The position numbers and the translations under genes were made by a program. Of a stretch of 64,000 bases of DNA, positions 12,562 to 26,754 are shown one piece after another; position 1 is the stretch's first letter; each line of letters begins with the position of its first letter. The notes beneath the pieces are model-generated. The model worked only from the letters and a program-made list of their open reading frames with translations, had not been told where the DNA came from and ran no database searches. Source of the stretch: Oreocharis arfaki (Eukaryota > Chordata > Aves > Passeriformes > Paramythiidae). Where the stretch lies: assembly GCA_013398015.1 (NCBI GenBank), contig VZRR01010919.1, positions 2,218,922 to 2,282,921 of the forward strand. Reading direction: 5' to 3'.

Positions 12562-12603
12562 GAGATAGATAGATACATAGATAGATAGATAGATAGAAAG
12601 ATA
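12562..12603. repeat. GATA tetranucleotide microsatellite
   Basis: GATA units run from 12562 with a CATA interruption and a terminal AAAG variant, giving about ten units. Tetranucleotide repeats of this kind are commonly length-variable between individuals. The minus-strand frame 12450-12710 crosses this repeat, which explains its YLSMYLS-like periodic translation. Confidence 0.95.
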
Positions 12604-12660
12604 TGCATGTGGACAGTCACACATTTGCTTATAAATTTTATGCTGAAGTTCTTCAGGATT

Positions 12661-12674
12661 TCTCTCTCTCTCTC
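12661..12674. repeat. TC dinucleotide microsatellite
   Basis: Seven TC units are followed by a CCCCTCT pyrimidine run. The repeat lies about 60 bp downstream of the GATA repeat. Confidence 0.9.
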
Positions 12675-15600
12675 TTCCCCTCTATCCCTGCACTCTGAAC
12701 TCAGCAGCAAATGTAATGAGGCTGGGGTAATGCAATTACTTAGTGAAAGTCACTCCTGCATGAATTTCACTTAATTTTAAAGTAATAACATAACAAATAT
12801 ATAGGAAATAATTATTGTTTCTGTGATCCACTTCTCTTGGAACATTTCAGAGGTTTGTATTCTTTTGAGAAGTAGAGAAAAGTTTTTGCTTCAGCTGTGT
12901 GAAAAATTCAAGAAATAGAGGATGTTGGAAGGTACACCTTGTCTCCTATGGTCACGCTTAAAGAGTTAATAAAATGTATAATTTATGTATAATTGCATAA
13001 ATGGCTTGTTTTATAGGAGTCTGCGAATAACCCAAGAGTGTTTATTTCTGATTATCAACTTCAAGCTTAATCTTTGGTGACTGCAATATTAAATTGCAGT
13101 GCTGCCATTCATAGCTGCTAAACTGGAAAACCAAAAGTGCATTTTGCATCTTCTAGTAAAAGGAAAAAAAAAAGTCTCCCCATTCCCAAAATCATAGGAA
13201 CTCTTTGGCCTATTGTTTGCCCAGAATTCTTCAATTTTACCCAGATTGTTTTTGACAAATATTTGGTCAAGGATGAAATTCCCACAATAAGTATGTGCAG
13301 TAGAGTTGAGAATGCTTCAGCTTCCATCTGCCGAAGCTGAACATTTTTCCAGATAGATTTGGCCCAAATAATAGTGCAGATCTAGGGGCTAGAATGTGGT
13401 AGTTGATAGCAGCACTGTTAGTTATACCCTTCCCTCACCTCCGCCCAAGCCATGCAGACTATCACTATCTTAGCACCCAATGCCATATGTAGGATTAACC
13501 ATCACAGAAGTCGAGGCATAAGTGCTGCCTGATGAGGTGGTTACAAATTGGCTCATTGCACCCAAAATTGAGTTTAATAATGATGTAGTTTGCGGTACTA
13601 TCAGACATTTGCACAACAAGGAAGGGACCCCTGGATGGAACTCACTGGCTTGCAAAGTTGTTATACATGCTGGAGGATGAGCATTTAAGTATTAACTACT
13701 TGTAAGCACTTTGCCAGAAGGGACTTCTAGGTTAAATTTCTCATAATATGAGAAAAGCCCAAGAGAACCCGAGGATCTGGAAACTAACTTGATAACTTCA
13801 GATCCTGGAAATAGTGATTTTTTTTCTTGTCGTTCTCACTGAGCGATGTTTATCTCCTCTTTGAATTGGAAAGCTTTCCCCATCCTAAATTAATAATAAA
13901 AACATTTATAATAAGCCCATCCTACTGCAAAGTCTCTGGTAATTCCATTTAAGCCAGGAATGAAAACTGACACTAAAAATTCACTATTGTTTTTTGAAGT
14001 GAACAACAGGTTTATCTGAATGAAACCCACTTGTGTCATACACAGACTGTTCCTAAGGGCATTATCTGGTTTCTAGCCTGGTTTCTAGCCTGGCAAACAC
14101 AGACATACTGTGTCTCTACCCAGTAAAGAGCTCTAAACTGTTTGGCAAGCCAAGTTATGCCTTCTCACACACATCTGCCAGTTCCCACGTAGTAAGCATC
14201 ATCTGCACTAAGCCAAGATGGTAAATCAAAATAATTCCCTTGCAAGATTCTGGAACATGCTTTAAGACAGCTGCCATCCAGTAAATTCTAAAACACAGGA
14301 ATCAGTGGTATTAAAGCCCTGGCAAGCCTTTCATTACTGACACAAGTAATGATGGTAGGTTTGTAGCTGATCAAATCTGTCTGCCAGAAAACTAACTAAA
14401 ATGAAAGTAGGACCATTTGGCAAGTAAAAAAAAAAAAATACCTAAGCTGTAGCTGAAAATTGTTCATCCATGCAACATGGAACTTAAGAGTGTAGATGCC
14501 AACACTGTAACTGTGGTTATTCTCAAAAACGTTAACCTAAAAGAGTGATGAAAAGTAAAAAACATTAAATATAATAGGTTTTTTCAAAAAAAGAATAAAA
14601 GAAAACACTAGACATATAATGTATCATTGGTGTGTTTTCCTCACCACAAATCTACACACTGAGGGAATACACTTCCTGATCTGTAATCTGTATGAATTTC
14701 AAGAAACTAAGAGAAAGAAGTATTTTTGTCAGTGCCCCAGGTCCATTAACATCCAAATAAATAAAGATAAATATTTTCATTTCTTCTCCAAGATGTTCAG
14801 GCGAAATATTCAATCTGCTATTTAGCAGATGGAAGAGCCAAGTTGTTCACTGAGGTTTTACTGTGAATTTCTAGAGGTGTTTAGTGTTTTAAACCTCCGG
14901 CTTTAATTGCTAAAATTTTTTTCTGGCTTTGTTACTAAATGACACTTGTTATAGTTTGTTGCTCTGAGTTCTGTCTGTGATTTTCCTACCAAGTGTTGGT
15001 TGAGAAGGACTTGATTCAACAAATGAAAGCAAACTTCTTATTCGTAATCACTTCACACAGGTGTCTTCAGACAACTGAATCAGTACAGGGATAGATCATC
15101 TCTTAAAAATGAGACAGTGAAAATGAAGATTGAACTATGTTACATCAGTATAAGAAAAAGACTTAGTTAACTGATGGTCATGTGTATGCCAGGAGTATCA
15201 TCAGCCCAGTGTGACAAACAACAAATGCCATCAGCATCAAAACCATTGCACTAAACTCTAAAAGCCTTTGTTAGCGGACCAGATGCAAAAATGTCCAGAC
15301 ATTGTCTTAGATTGGTTTAAAAAATTACCCCAGTTCATCTTGTGCATTCAGTGTGTGTGGGTATCTACTGTACTTATTTTTTGTACAGACATTCAGATCA
15401 CATCTCCCAAGCAGGAAATACACAGGAGATGGAATTCCTCACAGAAGGGTGTCTTATCTGTGAGAGCAGAAAAACAGAGGAAATGCCATGTTTTGCATTC
15501 CCAAGATGCCAGGGCATGTAAGATAGAAGCCTGAATGTTGGCTCCCAGACAGCCTGACTCCTGTCAAGAAGGAATGCTTCCCAGCTTGTAAGCTTCTCCC

Positions 15601-17439
15601 TTCTTTGTTTCTATCTCATCCATTACACTAGAGAAAAAAAAAATCTCATTCCTTTTTAGGATCCCTCTGATTTGTCTTGATCAGTTCTACAGGATCCAGG
15701 GAATCCAGGTGTGTTTTAGTATGCTCTTAGTGTAAACTTTTCACAAAGGTTGTTTTGAAAATTGTCTTTTTTTTTAATATTCCCTACAAGCATTCTTTCT
15801 TACTGTGATGACTTGCTTTGCTAGTTTACATAAACTTGACTTTTTCTGTTATGTGGTAATCTGGCACCTATCTTCAAAATTACATTTAGGATACCAGATA
15901 TTTGCCAATAAAAAGTTCACTTTTGTTACTATTTATGAAAAATAAGAACATTTGTCTTGTAGATAAAGAACGTGAGAATGCAGATATTTCTTTGATTTTT
16001 GCCCTGCTTTGGGCCATAAAGAAATGGCTTGGCCTTACTGTTCCTGTTACAATACTTATTGAGTTATACAGCCTTATTATTACTGGCTAAAATATATTGC
16101 ATAATTGTCATATATCCTAGATCTTTGTTAGAAGCTATCACTTGCCTTTCATCCATATAGACCAACTGCAGTTTGTTCAGTAACATTTCTTTAAAGAATT
16201 TAAATGCAAAGATTATAGCAGAGCCAGGGATCCCCTGAGACTTTACAAGAAAATTTCTCCCTCCAAACTGAAATGGAATCTATGTAAAAGAATAAGTTAG
16301 ACAGAATTCATGCACAAAGTTTTGCTTCCAAAATTCCTAGACAGTGCCAGCAGTGGTAATAAATATGGCCAGATGTTATTGATTTCATAAAAGTCAAGTT
16401 ACAAAACCTGTAAACTCACTCAGTGTAAATGAAGGGGAGAAAAAATTGCTTTGAGTAAACCTGAATGTGATAGCCACATGGGGAAAAACGAGACAGCACA
16501 AAGAATTAGTAACAGTTCTGTCAGAGACAAACCTACAGCAATTGCATTAGAACCTGTGAAATCAACCTAACATGAAGTATCTTCAGACACCTTTCTGTTG
16601 TCCTTGCCTTTTTAATGCAACAAATACACAAAGGGCTTGCACATGTGAAGACACAAAATTTTGATAGATGTAATATCATTTGTCTAGAAACCTTTAGGAT
16701 CTGAAACAAGGAAGGATGCTACTACAGGCATCTTATTTTTTTGAAGTGCTCGTATCACAAGACCTAGTAGCTTCAGCCTGCAAAACAGGTATTTGTCTAC
16801 ACATTAGAGCATTACTTCAAAACATTCTGGTTCTAGAATCTGTTTCTTTTGGTGTGGTTTAGGGCAAGATAACACATATCAGCAAGGTATGCTGATCCAC
16901 AAACTTCAGCAGGAACTGCATATTTTTAAATGAAAAGACTCACATGAATACTCAAATTTAGAGTCCTCCAGGCTCTGTGTTTGTATTCAGTGATTTCCAA
17001 TCTGTGCAATACCCCACTCAACATTTTCCTTATGAGTTTTTATGCACTGCTTTGGAATTGGTATTTTTTTCCTCAACAAGAGGTTGAGTGAGACTTCTTG
17101 AATCACCTCAAGATCCCAGACACTTCCTTTAGGATATCAAGATTGAAATCAAACTTCTTTGAAGAAAACATCTTGCCCAACATGAACACCAGTTTTTCAG
17201 TGCTCCAAATAAAGAACTTCTCTTTCGTGCTACAGATGTAGTAACTAAAATTGCCTTACTTCATGAATATTACACTATATTCAGGCACTTCCAAAGAACT
17301 TGTGAAAATTTTGGACAGTTCTACAGAAAAAGGAAGTACAGCAATCACCATGTGTGGATTGCAATAATTACACTACTAATCTCTTTGCAACATCTATTCA
17401 GAATATATCCATGCAAGATGCAGAAAGAGAATTTATCAG
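12675..17439. other. Non-coding stretch with one small tandem duplication
   Basis: No gene is recognised, and the longest frame is 88 codons (15268-15534). A 12-bp unit, CTGGTTTCTAGC, is present in two exact copies plus four bases at 14066-14093. The remainder is A+T-rich sequence with short A and T runs. Confidence 0.55.
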
Positions 17440-17780
17440 ATGTTCTGCACTCCACTGAATGGCACGGCAAACTGGCATGAATTATTACAATTGCTTCAGA
17501 AGTCACGGGCGAGGGACAAAGACTGAAATCTGATGTAACTGTTTGATGCACAGAGTTCCATGCGAAGCTGGAAGTTTGTACAGTGTTTTAAGGGACCTTT
17601 CAGCTGCAGCAAATTATTTCCTTCCTGCGCCACAAAGTGAAGATGTTGCCACACAAAGGCAGTTAGCAACGAGTTACAGCCATCAAAATAGACTGCGAAG
17701 TGAAGGAATTGCGACTTTATCCTGGTTCTCCTAAGAGTCTGCTCCTTTTGTAAACGAGCAGTCAGAATAATTTACACGAG
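17440..17780. other. Possible conserved non-coding block
   Basis: Compared with its surroundings this block keeps several CpG sites (near 17464, 17506, 17563, 17627, 17670 and 17696) and has mixed-complexity sequence, including CAGCTGCAGCAAATTATTTC near 17602-17621. A 63-codon frame (17543-17734) lies within it but shows no recognisable domain and no splice signals that I could pair convincingly. The texture suggests sequence under constraint. That is only an inference. Confidence 0.25.
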
Positions 17781-20700
17781 TATAGAATTTCTTTTGCAGG
17801 AATATTTAAGTTCTTCTGCCATCATATTCTTAAAAGGAAAGATTTCTAGAATCTTTTACTCTTCAAAATCCAGCTCAAAAAATTATTAAATAATCCTAAC
17901 TCTGAAATAATCTATTTCAAATGAGGATCCAGGAAAGAACAAAACAAACCAAACCAACAAAAAGAACCAAAAACCTGTTTTGTCGGCATTATTAGTACTG
18001 GAGAGGAAAGTTCATAGATTCTTTCTCTGGAGGGTCCCTTTCCATATTTTGATATATACACCAATTATAAATCGTCAAATTCATGGCAAAATCTTAATTA
18101 ATAGAATTTTTTACACAAATTAGAGAGGTGATCTCCACAGTTTAGTGGACTGATAAAATTGGGTTTATATGATTTTAATATATCGTTCAGTAAAGTTTAA
18201 AAATTAAAAAAATAGGGTGCCTCATAAAATTAATTTCAGTATTTCTGTGAAATAATTCTTTTTATGAAATAATATACAAAAAATAGCTGATGTGTTGTAT
18301 CATGAAAACAGTTAGCCATTGATCCATGGGAAAGTAATGTTTGAAGTTAGAGATTTTAAAAAATCCTTCTTCTGAACACCACATTAATTCTGGTTCAGTA
18401 AGTTTATTTTTCATCAGCAACTTTTATATGCTTCCCTCACTTCATTTCAGCACACCCTTTAGGCGACCCAGAGCTACATCTTTGTAACTGGAATATACCA
18501 CAGTGAATAATTTCTGAGAACACAGCTCTTGCACAGCTAACAGTAACTGCCAAAAGTGCTCTAACAAATTAGGAAAATCAGAAAAATGCAATTACTTTTA
18601 TCTCCAGCTACTGATTAATTGTACTACAGCCACAACTAGAATTTGGATTAATGAACAGTAACATTCTGCTACCATAGAAAGGAGCCTAAATAGTGAAAAT
18701 GAAAGCTCTAAACAAGAAAATGCAATTGTGACTTGAGTCTTACGTTGTCCTTTGCTTTGAAAGAAAACTGGCTCATGTTTTCTTTTCCTCACAAAACAGA
18801 CCTATATTTGGGTTTCTGGATGAATCTGATCTTTTGAAATAATCATGGCAAACTAGGGCTAGGAACAGGAGGTAGAGCGTATTGCTGTTTCTCTTGGCAT
18901 ACAATTTTCAGAGATGAGGTTGGTGTTCTGTCTTCATATGTCAAGATTTAAAAAGTCTAGAAAGATAAAATGATATGTTCATAGAAATTGCACATGTGAT
19001 GGGGTGAAGGGAGGGTTTTCTTTTGTCTGAACTGTGGGGCACAATCCACTTTCCATGATAAACCTGCCTCAGCCACCAACCAGGTGAGTTTTGTGATTCA
19101 GTCAATAGTAATCAAAACACACAGCTGGAAAAGGACTCGAAATACACTTGGTGCACTCCCCAGTGGGGAGTTTTGCATGGCATATTTGCTGAAGCTAAAA
19201 CAACTCATTGTACCTTTGTAGTCCCAAGAAAGAGGTGGCACAGATAACTCTGTTTGGTAAAGGACTGTGAGTTGCCCCTGGTTACCAGAGGCAATCCAGA
19301 TCTATCCCCTCTCTGCTCCTGTGTTCGGTCATACACCCTGCCAGCTCATCTTGTAGGCCTTGTCCCAAGTCTATGTTCTGATCACAGCACGATGAACAAT
19401 CATGTTCCACTTTGTAGCTGCAGATTCCTTTGGATTTGAATACAAAGGTGATGTAAATGAAGATTATCTCTGTGCTCTTAACCACTAATTTTTTCTCCAA
19501 AGAACACAGTTTAAGACAAACAGCTTTTTACTATACATAACATTAAAAAATACTTTACAACCAAAACCTGAAGTTATCCATGTACCTCTACCTCACAAAG
19601 GCTAGAGAATTTGTCCTTATAATACCTACAAGGTGAGCCATTATTCAACATCTTTGTTTCACAGATAAAAAGCTTAAGCACAAAGCCCTGCCAAGGTAAC
19701 ATGAACACTTGCGTTTATCTTGGTGGTATTAAAACAAGTCCTGGATTCAAAAGCAGTGCTCAGGCACACAGATAATATATGAAATAGAAAACAAACAGAG
19801 AAACAAAAACCCAAACAAAAAAACCCCAAGCTTACCTACATCTCCTGAATCCCAAGGCAAAAAGAAGAAGCACCAAGCTATGGTTTTTCAGCTTCCATTG
19901 TACTCTGTATCACACTATCCTGACATCTGCTAACAATACATGTTATTTATGTTACATGTCAAATGTTAAATATCCTTTCTACACATTTTAAGCACGCAAA
20001 GTGCAGAAAAATGCTAACTTTCTGGAAAGAATAAATTCAGAAACAAAAAATTTTTTTTAATCCCCAAGAGGGTCCCAGGTGTGTTACAATAAGCAGGCAG
20101 TATTCCTGCACAGACAGGTCACTTTGCTGTTGCACACAGCACAACTCCGAGCCAAATGTGATGTATTAAACCCAATTCAAAACACATTTACTGCACAATA
20201 CAAACATAACCATTTTATACAGAAACACACATCATTGTACCCCACAGACCAAGCTAAGGAAAAGCTTTGCCTTAGATATTCCTTTTTTCTACAGAGAATC
20301 ACTCTAACAAATATTTTTTCCTATGTTAATGATCTAGAAAACATGGATAATACTGAATACTGGAAAATGCATTTTTATTTATAATACATTGCAAGTGACA
20401 ACCTCTTTCCAAGTTATTATTAGCATCAAGCAAAAAAGTAACTATTATCCATATTCCACATAACACCTCTGAGCAGTGGAACACAGGAAGGCTCTGTCAA
20501 GTGTAGTTACATTTTCCTGTCAGCCTCTTGGTTGTAGAGACATATACTGATTTAGTGTGTACAGAGACAGAAGGTGTTGCTTCTAACACTAGAACTGAAA
20601 GGGTGGGAGGAACGTGGTGCAGGAATACTCAAGCCTACACACAAAACCAGGATATACTGCTCCACCCAAGGGCGGATGCAGTGCAAACCAGTACATGGAG

Positions 20701-20834
20701 ACTTACAAACCTGAATCTCTGATAGCGCGTGAGTCTCAAGCACCAAGCAGAAGATATATGCTGTGAAGCCTTTCACTACAGTGAAAGATACCAGGAACTG
20801 ACAATTTCAGGATGTTCACATTATTCGTATTTAC
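17781..20834. other. Non-coding stretch, nothing recognised
   Basis: A+T-rich throughout, especially 18030-18300. A-rich simple sequence with CAAA-type units occurs near 17940-17975 and 19790-19830. Frames reach at most 101 codons (20079-20384) and show no recognisable domain. Confidence 0.55.
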
Positions 20835-20962
20835 TTCAAGGTGAGGCTGGATGGAGCCTAAGCAACCTGTTCTAGTTGAAGGTGTTCCTGCTCATTGAAA
20901 GGACATTGGCCTAGAGATGGCCTTTAAAGGTCCCTTCCAACCCAAAATGTTCTGTGTTTATG
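20835..20962 (+). mobile_element. CR1 LINE 3' tail fragment
   Basis: The plus strand reads through the final part of CR1: a TTCAAGG...GGATGGAGC block, an eroded GGTGTTCCTGC block, and AAGGTCCCTTCCAACCC at 20929-20945, followed by a decayed TTCTGTG where the terminal octamer repeats should be. Only about 130 bp remain, with no ORF2 sequence. The orientation is clear from the position of the tail. Confidence 0.88.
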
Positions 20963-22860
20963 CTGTATGTGGTGATGTGTGTTTTTTTTAAATATTTAAT
21001 CTACTTACTAGCATATCTTACAGAAGGTAATTCAGATCACCTTGGATTTCCTTGGCTATTGCCACTAAAGAAATGAGTGTCATTTATACCCTCTGTAGTC
21101 TGAGTAATATACCAGTTAAACTTACCCTACTTTTACATATGTATACTTATGCCCTGGAGTAATAATAAACTCTGAATCAGAGCCTTTCCCTCCCTTATTT
21201 TTGCCCCTCCATATCGATCTCTATTTTCTGGGACAGCCAGTCTATTCACAATGGGGTTGAAAATACTGAAAAAGTGTACTGGAAAATACCCAGGGCTGAC
21301 AAAGATCAGGAATAGATTCAGCCGCACAGATAGTCAAAATTTAATCATGGGGTTTTTTTTTTTCTTTTTGTTTTTAAACATATTTTCATGCTACTGGCAA
21401 TGTTGAGAGAGCTGAGTTAGGTGATGAAAGAGACTAATGCTCTGTGTCTCTCTTATATTTCATAAGCAAGTAGACAGAGAGCATGACAGTGACGTAATGT
21501 GAACCCATTGCAGTGTTTGCAGTTCAGAAGACATTAGGTTGTTTTTCACTCCTGCCTTGATAACTTCACTACAAGGACTTAAAGAGCCAGTAGACATGGC
21601 TCACTGCACAGTTTTGGCCGCTTGCATTGTAGTTTCTTAACTTACACAGCTATGAAGACTGGGAGAGTCACTCAAAGAATTAATTGCCAATAAACACTTT
21701 TTCTCCTCACACAGGACAGAAAAGGGAAGAATAGAAATTACAACTATTTCACTGTAAAAATAATGTTTTCTATTAGGTAGCTGAATATAGATTATTATTG
21801 ACATCAGCTATACTGGTTAAAAATTTTTTCATTTTTAGAGTTTATGTCCTGGACCTGCCATTTATTTGCCTGCCCAGGGACAGTCTTTATCACTAGCTAA
21901 CAGACCAGCCTCACAAATTTACCTGCCTGTGTCAGAGACAGAGGACTGCAGATAACAGTTCTGCACCACATCCTCACCTGAGCCAGGAGGAAGTGAGAAT
22001 AATAGAAAATACTTGAGAATTCAGGTACTCATCCTCTCCCTGCAGAGTGACCGGAGAAAGCCCAGCAGCACCGATAGTGATGCTGATGGGAGAGAGCATC
22101 ACGGCTTTGAAGTGGTGCGGTCTGCACTGCTGCACTGGCAGCTGTCAAAGCAGATTTGCTTCTCTTGTTCAGAGTATCTCTCTCTCCCTCTTGCCTCTCT
22201 ATGGGAGGCATTCAAAGAGCAGACAATTCTGCCAGGGAATTTTCCTCCCACTGCTGAAAACTACATACTGTATCAGCAAGAAAGTATGGCTACTGTTTGC
22301 TAATGACTAACCTTGAATTCCTTCTAACAAATCAACAGTGATAAATTACAAGGAGAAGAAGATTCAGTGTATGCAATTAGGTAATGCAGGGGGTTACCAA
22401 ATAATGACTATGAAAAGAGCAAAATAAAATAAAACTATATAAAAATGTTTCAGAATTTCATCCAATATTGATTTGACTTTTTCAATTGACCTAGGGAAAA
22501 TAAAAAAGAAAGGCTTTCCTTTTCCAGGAGAGTCGGTATTAGCTCTCAAAATTTGCTTTGAGCTGACACCAATATGAAAAACAGAAGTATTCATGAGCAT
22601 GCACTCACACACACAGATATGCAGAGAAATAAGGAAACATCTGACCGTAACTGCATGAGCAAGTTATAGAAAATTCCAGAGTTTCCTGATACTGCTCTGA
22701 TGATGCCAGGATGCTTCGTGTCATGGTATCAACATCAAGATATGGGGTCTAATTCAATACTACTTAAAGATAGTTTAAAAAAGTTTTTCTAAGACTGTAC
22801 CTAGTACCAGTGATGCCTTCTTTTTCTTTCGCATCCCTTTTCCTTCAGCAGAAAAGTATT
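20963..22860. other. Non-coding stretch, nothing recognised
   Basis: Overlapping short frames on both strands near 22013-22310 (96, 60 and 87 codons) lie in a locally more G+C-rich patch. None has a recognisable domain or wins over the others. No repeat family is recognised. Confidence 0.5.
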
Positions 22861-22962
22861 TAGTTTTTATTAGTTATAATATATATAATATAATATTAGT
22901 TTTATTCTTTATGAATTATATATATTAGTTATCTATTTAGTCTTTATAAAAATTTAGTTTTA
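22861..22962. repeat. A/T-rich low-complexity segment
   Basis: This segment is almost pure A/T with recurring TTAGTT and ATATAT words, for example ATTAGTT three times. It reads as degenerate low-complexity sequence and could form hairpins. No family is assigned. Confidence 0.75.
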
Positions 22963-25900
22963 TGGAAAAACTGCAAAAAGGAGAGAAAATTACAGGTTTT
23001 TATTGGTTTATAATATAATCCTCAATAGGCTTGGAATTTGAGGAGTGCATGCCTAAGGGAAAGTGGCGATTTTAAATACAGACTTTCAAAAGTTTCATTA
23101 TCAGTATCACTATTTTCAGGTATTTGGCTTTGAGTCAGTCTCTTAAGTTTCCATACATCATTATCTGGCAAAGGGTAAAAGAGTTGCACTACGTCTACAG
23201 CTACCTTCTGCACTTATTTCCTTTTCTTAATGCATTTCTAAGACAAGGACTGTATCATCTCACATGTGGTTCATACACAGAATGATCTTTGATGTTACTA
23301 GTTCTGGAGGTATATAAAATTCACCAAATAATATTTAGCATTACTACAATAGTTGTTACTACCATTTAACTGTCAGTCCTCCCTTATACTGATTTCAGTT
23401 TTATTTATGTTTCGATATAACTTTTTAAAATTCCAAGCATGATCTGATATCTGTTGAAATCAATTCTTAGCTGCAAAACCAAATCCAATCACCATGCAAT
23501 GTTATTTCAGATCTTTCATAAGACAGGAACACCACCAAAAAGATGCGATAATAAACACACACAACTGTTTCCTCAAAGAACACATCTTCTGCATTTTGGC
23601 CTCCCACAAATGCCTCCCCATTAAGTTGCTTTTGAAGCACAGCTCGAAGGTCAAGGACTTGTAAAGACCGTATCTAAACCACAAGTTTGGGCATCAGAAG
23701 CAGTTATTCTGTGACAGATATGATAATTTACTATGCAATGCTTGTGCTCTGAAATACACAGTAAATTAACTCACACAAGCCATGTTTAATTTGTGGCTGA
23801 GAATACTTATGGTAGCCAAGCTCTCTTTCTTACAGATAAATCAACTTACCATCAACCCTGCGGGCTGCCAGATCTCAAACTATTTCGGAACAGGAGCCAC
23901 CCTGATTCAGGAACACATCCTTACTTCAAAAGGAAATGCTCCAATAAAATCCATGAAAGTTTGGTGAATAAATCAGTGCTTTCTCACAGATCTCAACTTA
24001 AGAACAATTATACAGTTATTTTCCTCAGTTATGACAACAGATTATCCAGCCTGTTACTCATTAATTACACAATTGGCAGTACCACTGTTCATGGGGTTCC
24101 AGACCAAGGGAGATTTTTTAGGATCAAAAATATTACTCTTAGCTTCACTGGAAACTTCGTAATGAGGCAGTCGAGGAGTCCTGAGCAAGGAGACCAGTGA
24201 GAAAACCCACTAAATAAGGAGATTTGCTGACGGATTTGAGATTATATACATATGAAACACAGTAATGATTTCCTCTTGCTTTGGTGGAATCAAGTGGAAC
24301 AGGAGGTAGAGCACAGAAAATAATGCACCAGCACAGCCCAAAGAGACCACAAAGAGCTGTAACTGAGAGGCAAAACAGGAATGCAGAACAAAGCTTGTAA
24401 AGACCTGAAAAATATAAACCTCCTCCTTTTGGTTTTAAATTACCTTGACATTTTTCTATCATGTGGCTTTTCCTTTCCTCCTGGAGCTGGATATTCAAAC
24501 CTTGCAAGTAAGTAAGGAAAGCAGCAGTTTTAAAGATTGGCACAATTTGTTTGATAAAGAGCAAGTTGTCAAAATTATGCATAGATGCCTGAAGGCAGAA
24601 AAGAAAGAGTTTTCAATCTCAGTGGTAAATAAAATCCTTGACACAGTCTGACTAAAGGGTCCAGCTAGCAAATTCAAGATCTAAGTTCTTCATTGTGACA
24701 GAAAAATCAAGGAAGACATACATAATTATTTTTTACCAGAACCAAAGTGACAAAAGCTTTAAACCTGCTGGGGTTTAACTCTGTGTAAAATAGTTTATTC
24801 ATCATAGACTCTCCAATGTATTACCATGCTTTGTATCAAATCAAAATGTTTCATTCACATGCAATAAAAATGAAAACCAGGTTAGGTCAAAAAGGAATCT
24901 GTAAATAATTTTGATGCTAAGAAAATGTGACTTGCATTACCACACTACACACTAAAGTATATTGCAGCTTCCTGCAACAAAGATTCAAAATAAAGGCAGT
25001 TATTGTAGCTACTGTGGTCACAGGAGCTATTACAGTCTCTAGTTTGAAGCAAATGATCAAACCATGCCATGTTGCTGGTCATGTGGGACATTCCTTCTGT
25101 CAGGCCCTGATACCCAGGTGTGACATGTGGAGGATGGATTTGACTTTTATCACATGCAAAGCCACAGACCCTGCATGTGTACACTTTTCTAATAGCACAA
25201 ATGTTTCTATGCTGAATTTCTAATTCAGGTGGTATGGAGCTATCCCACAAGCTGGTATTTAGTCCATAAAATACTTGGATAGGAATTCCATTGTTTTATC
25301 TGTCAGTATCTCCTGTCTGGGAGGCTTCTATGCTCTTATAAGACAAGTATCAGCTAAAATAATTAGTTGTCAACTTCTGTTGCATGCCAATTCATGATGT
25401 TTTTCGGATTCAAGGAGAACCCTGAAGAATCCCTACTTGGTATGCTCATGAGCACACACAAACAGATTTGTTTGTTTATAACTTAAAATCCGGTTTCAAG
25501 TTTGCTTTTTTTTGGGCTGGATTATTTTTGACAGATTTTTGACTGGTGAAGGAGCACAATCAGCAGAAGCTTTCTGCATGCCTCCCTGCCCATTTTCCTC
25601 TCCTATATATCCTGGAAGGTTTTACAATCAACGTCACTGTCACACAGAAGACGTAGGGAACAGTCAAAGCAGGTGATTTCATGTTATGTACGCTCTAACA
25701 AACAAGGAAACACAGCCTAATATCCACCACAGATATCTTCAGCCCTCAAAAGCCTGCTCCACAAAATGAAAGGAGACTTTTTATTTCTGCTGACAACTGA
25801 GATCTTGTGTTTCCAAATCAGCTGCTCCATGCAGCTATCACTTGAATGCATGAGTGGGGAATGCACCTTTCTGACGGCAAAACTAAACTCTAAAAAAAAC

Positions 25901-26754
25901 CCTCTAAACTTCTATGCAAGTAAAATAAAAACATAAATGAGATATTGCGTGGGTATAAAAAAAAGATCTTAAGCTAAAAACTTTATTGTATATTTACTTC
26001 AGATGCAAGATAAAGAATTCTGAAAGTTCATTTTTTTTACCTGTAAATAAAGGGGTTTCCTCCATTAAATGTTTTCAATTGTTTTCCATTTCTTGATTAC
26101 AGTAGAAACCATTAAAGAGTATTAGGAAAATAAAAAATAAAGCTGAAACTAAGAATTTCAAACAGTGGTTGTTCTCTAGCTTGTGATAGGGAACAACTAA
26201 AACCAAAATTTTCAGGCAGATAAGGCATAAATGACTAGTTGATTTGGGGTTTTATTTTTTAAGCAATGAAATAATTAAACATTCATGTTAAATGTAAATT
26301 ACTTTTGGATGATAAAGATGATTGTGTGTTGAACATTCTTTGACCCTAAGAGAATAAAAGATGAAAAATGTCTCATAAAAATACAATCCTACCTCAACGA
26401 TTGTCTTTGGAGTGAAATGGGGATGTTTTCAATAGACTCCAATTTTCTTTTTCTTTGAATGGTAATTGTACTAAATAAAATACAGAAGTGTTTTTGCTGA
26501 TTACCTCCTGTACAAAACAGAAAACACTAGAAAGATAACGTAAAAGAAATGGATTATCAGAACTAATACATTCGGAATATTTCTGGTCCCTTGTTCACAC
26601 TACATTTACAACACCAGGAAAAATAAACTACTTTCTGTTCATTCACTTCAGGGCTCCTTTTTCAATGGCAGCTCTAGTAATCAGGAATAAGGCAGATTTT
26701 ATGCTGGTTGGTTGCATGCATCAACACTAATGTAATTTTCTTTTCATATGGCAG
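22963..26754. other. Non-coding stretch, nothing recognised
   Basis: Frames of up to 145 codons occur (24145-24582, minus; 23793-24200, plus, 135 codons), but they carry no recognisable motif and overlap frames on the opposite strand. The sequence is otherwise ordinary A+T-rich. It leads into the exon-like segment at 26755. Confidence 0.5.

Noticed and set aside
24145..24582. 145-codon minus-strand frame
   Set aside because: It has no recognisable domain and overlaps frames of 135, 68 and 60 codons. It may be chance, and nothing supports a gene.
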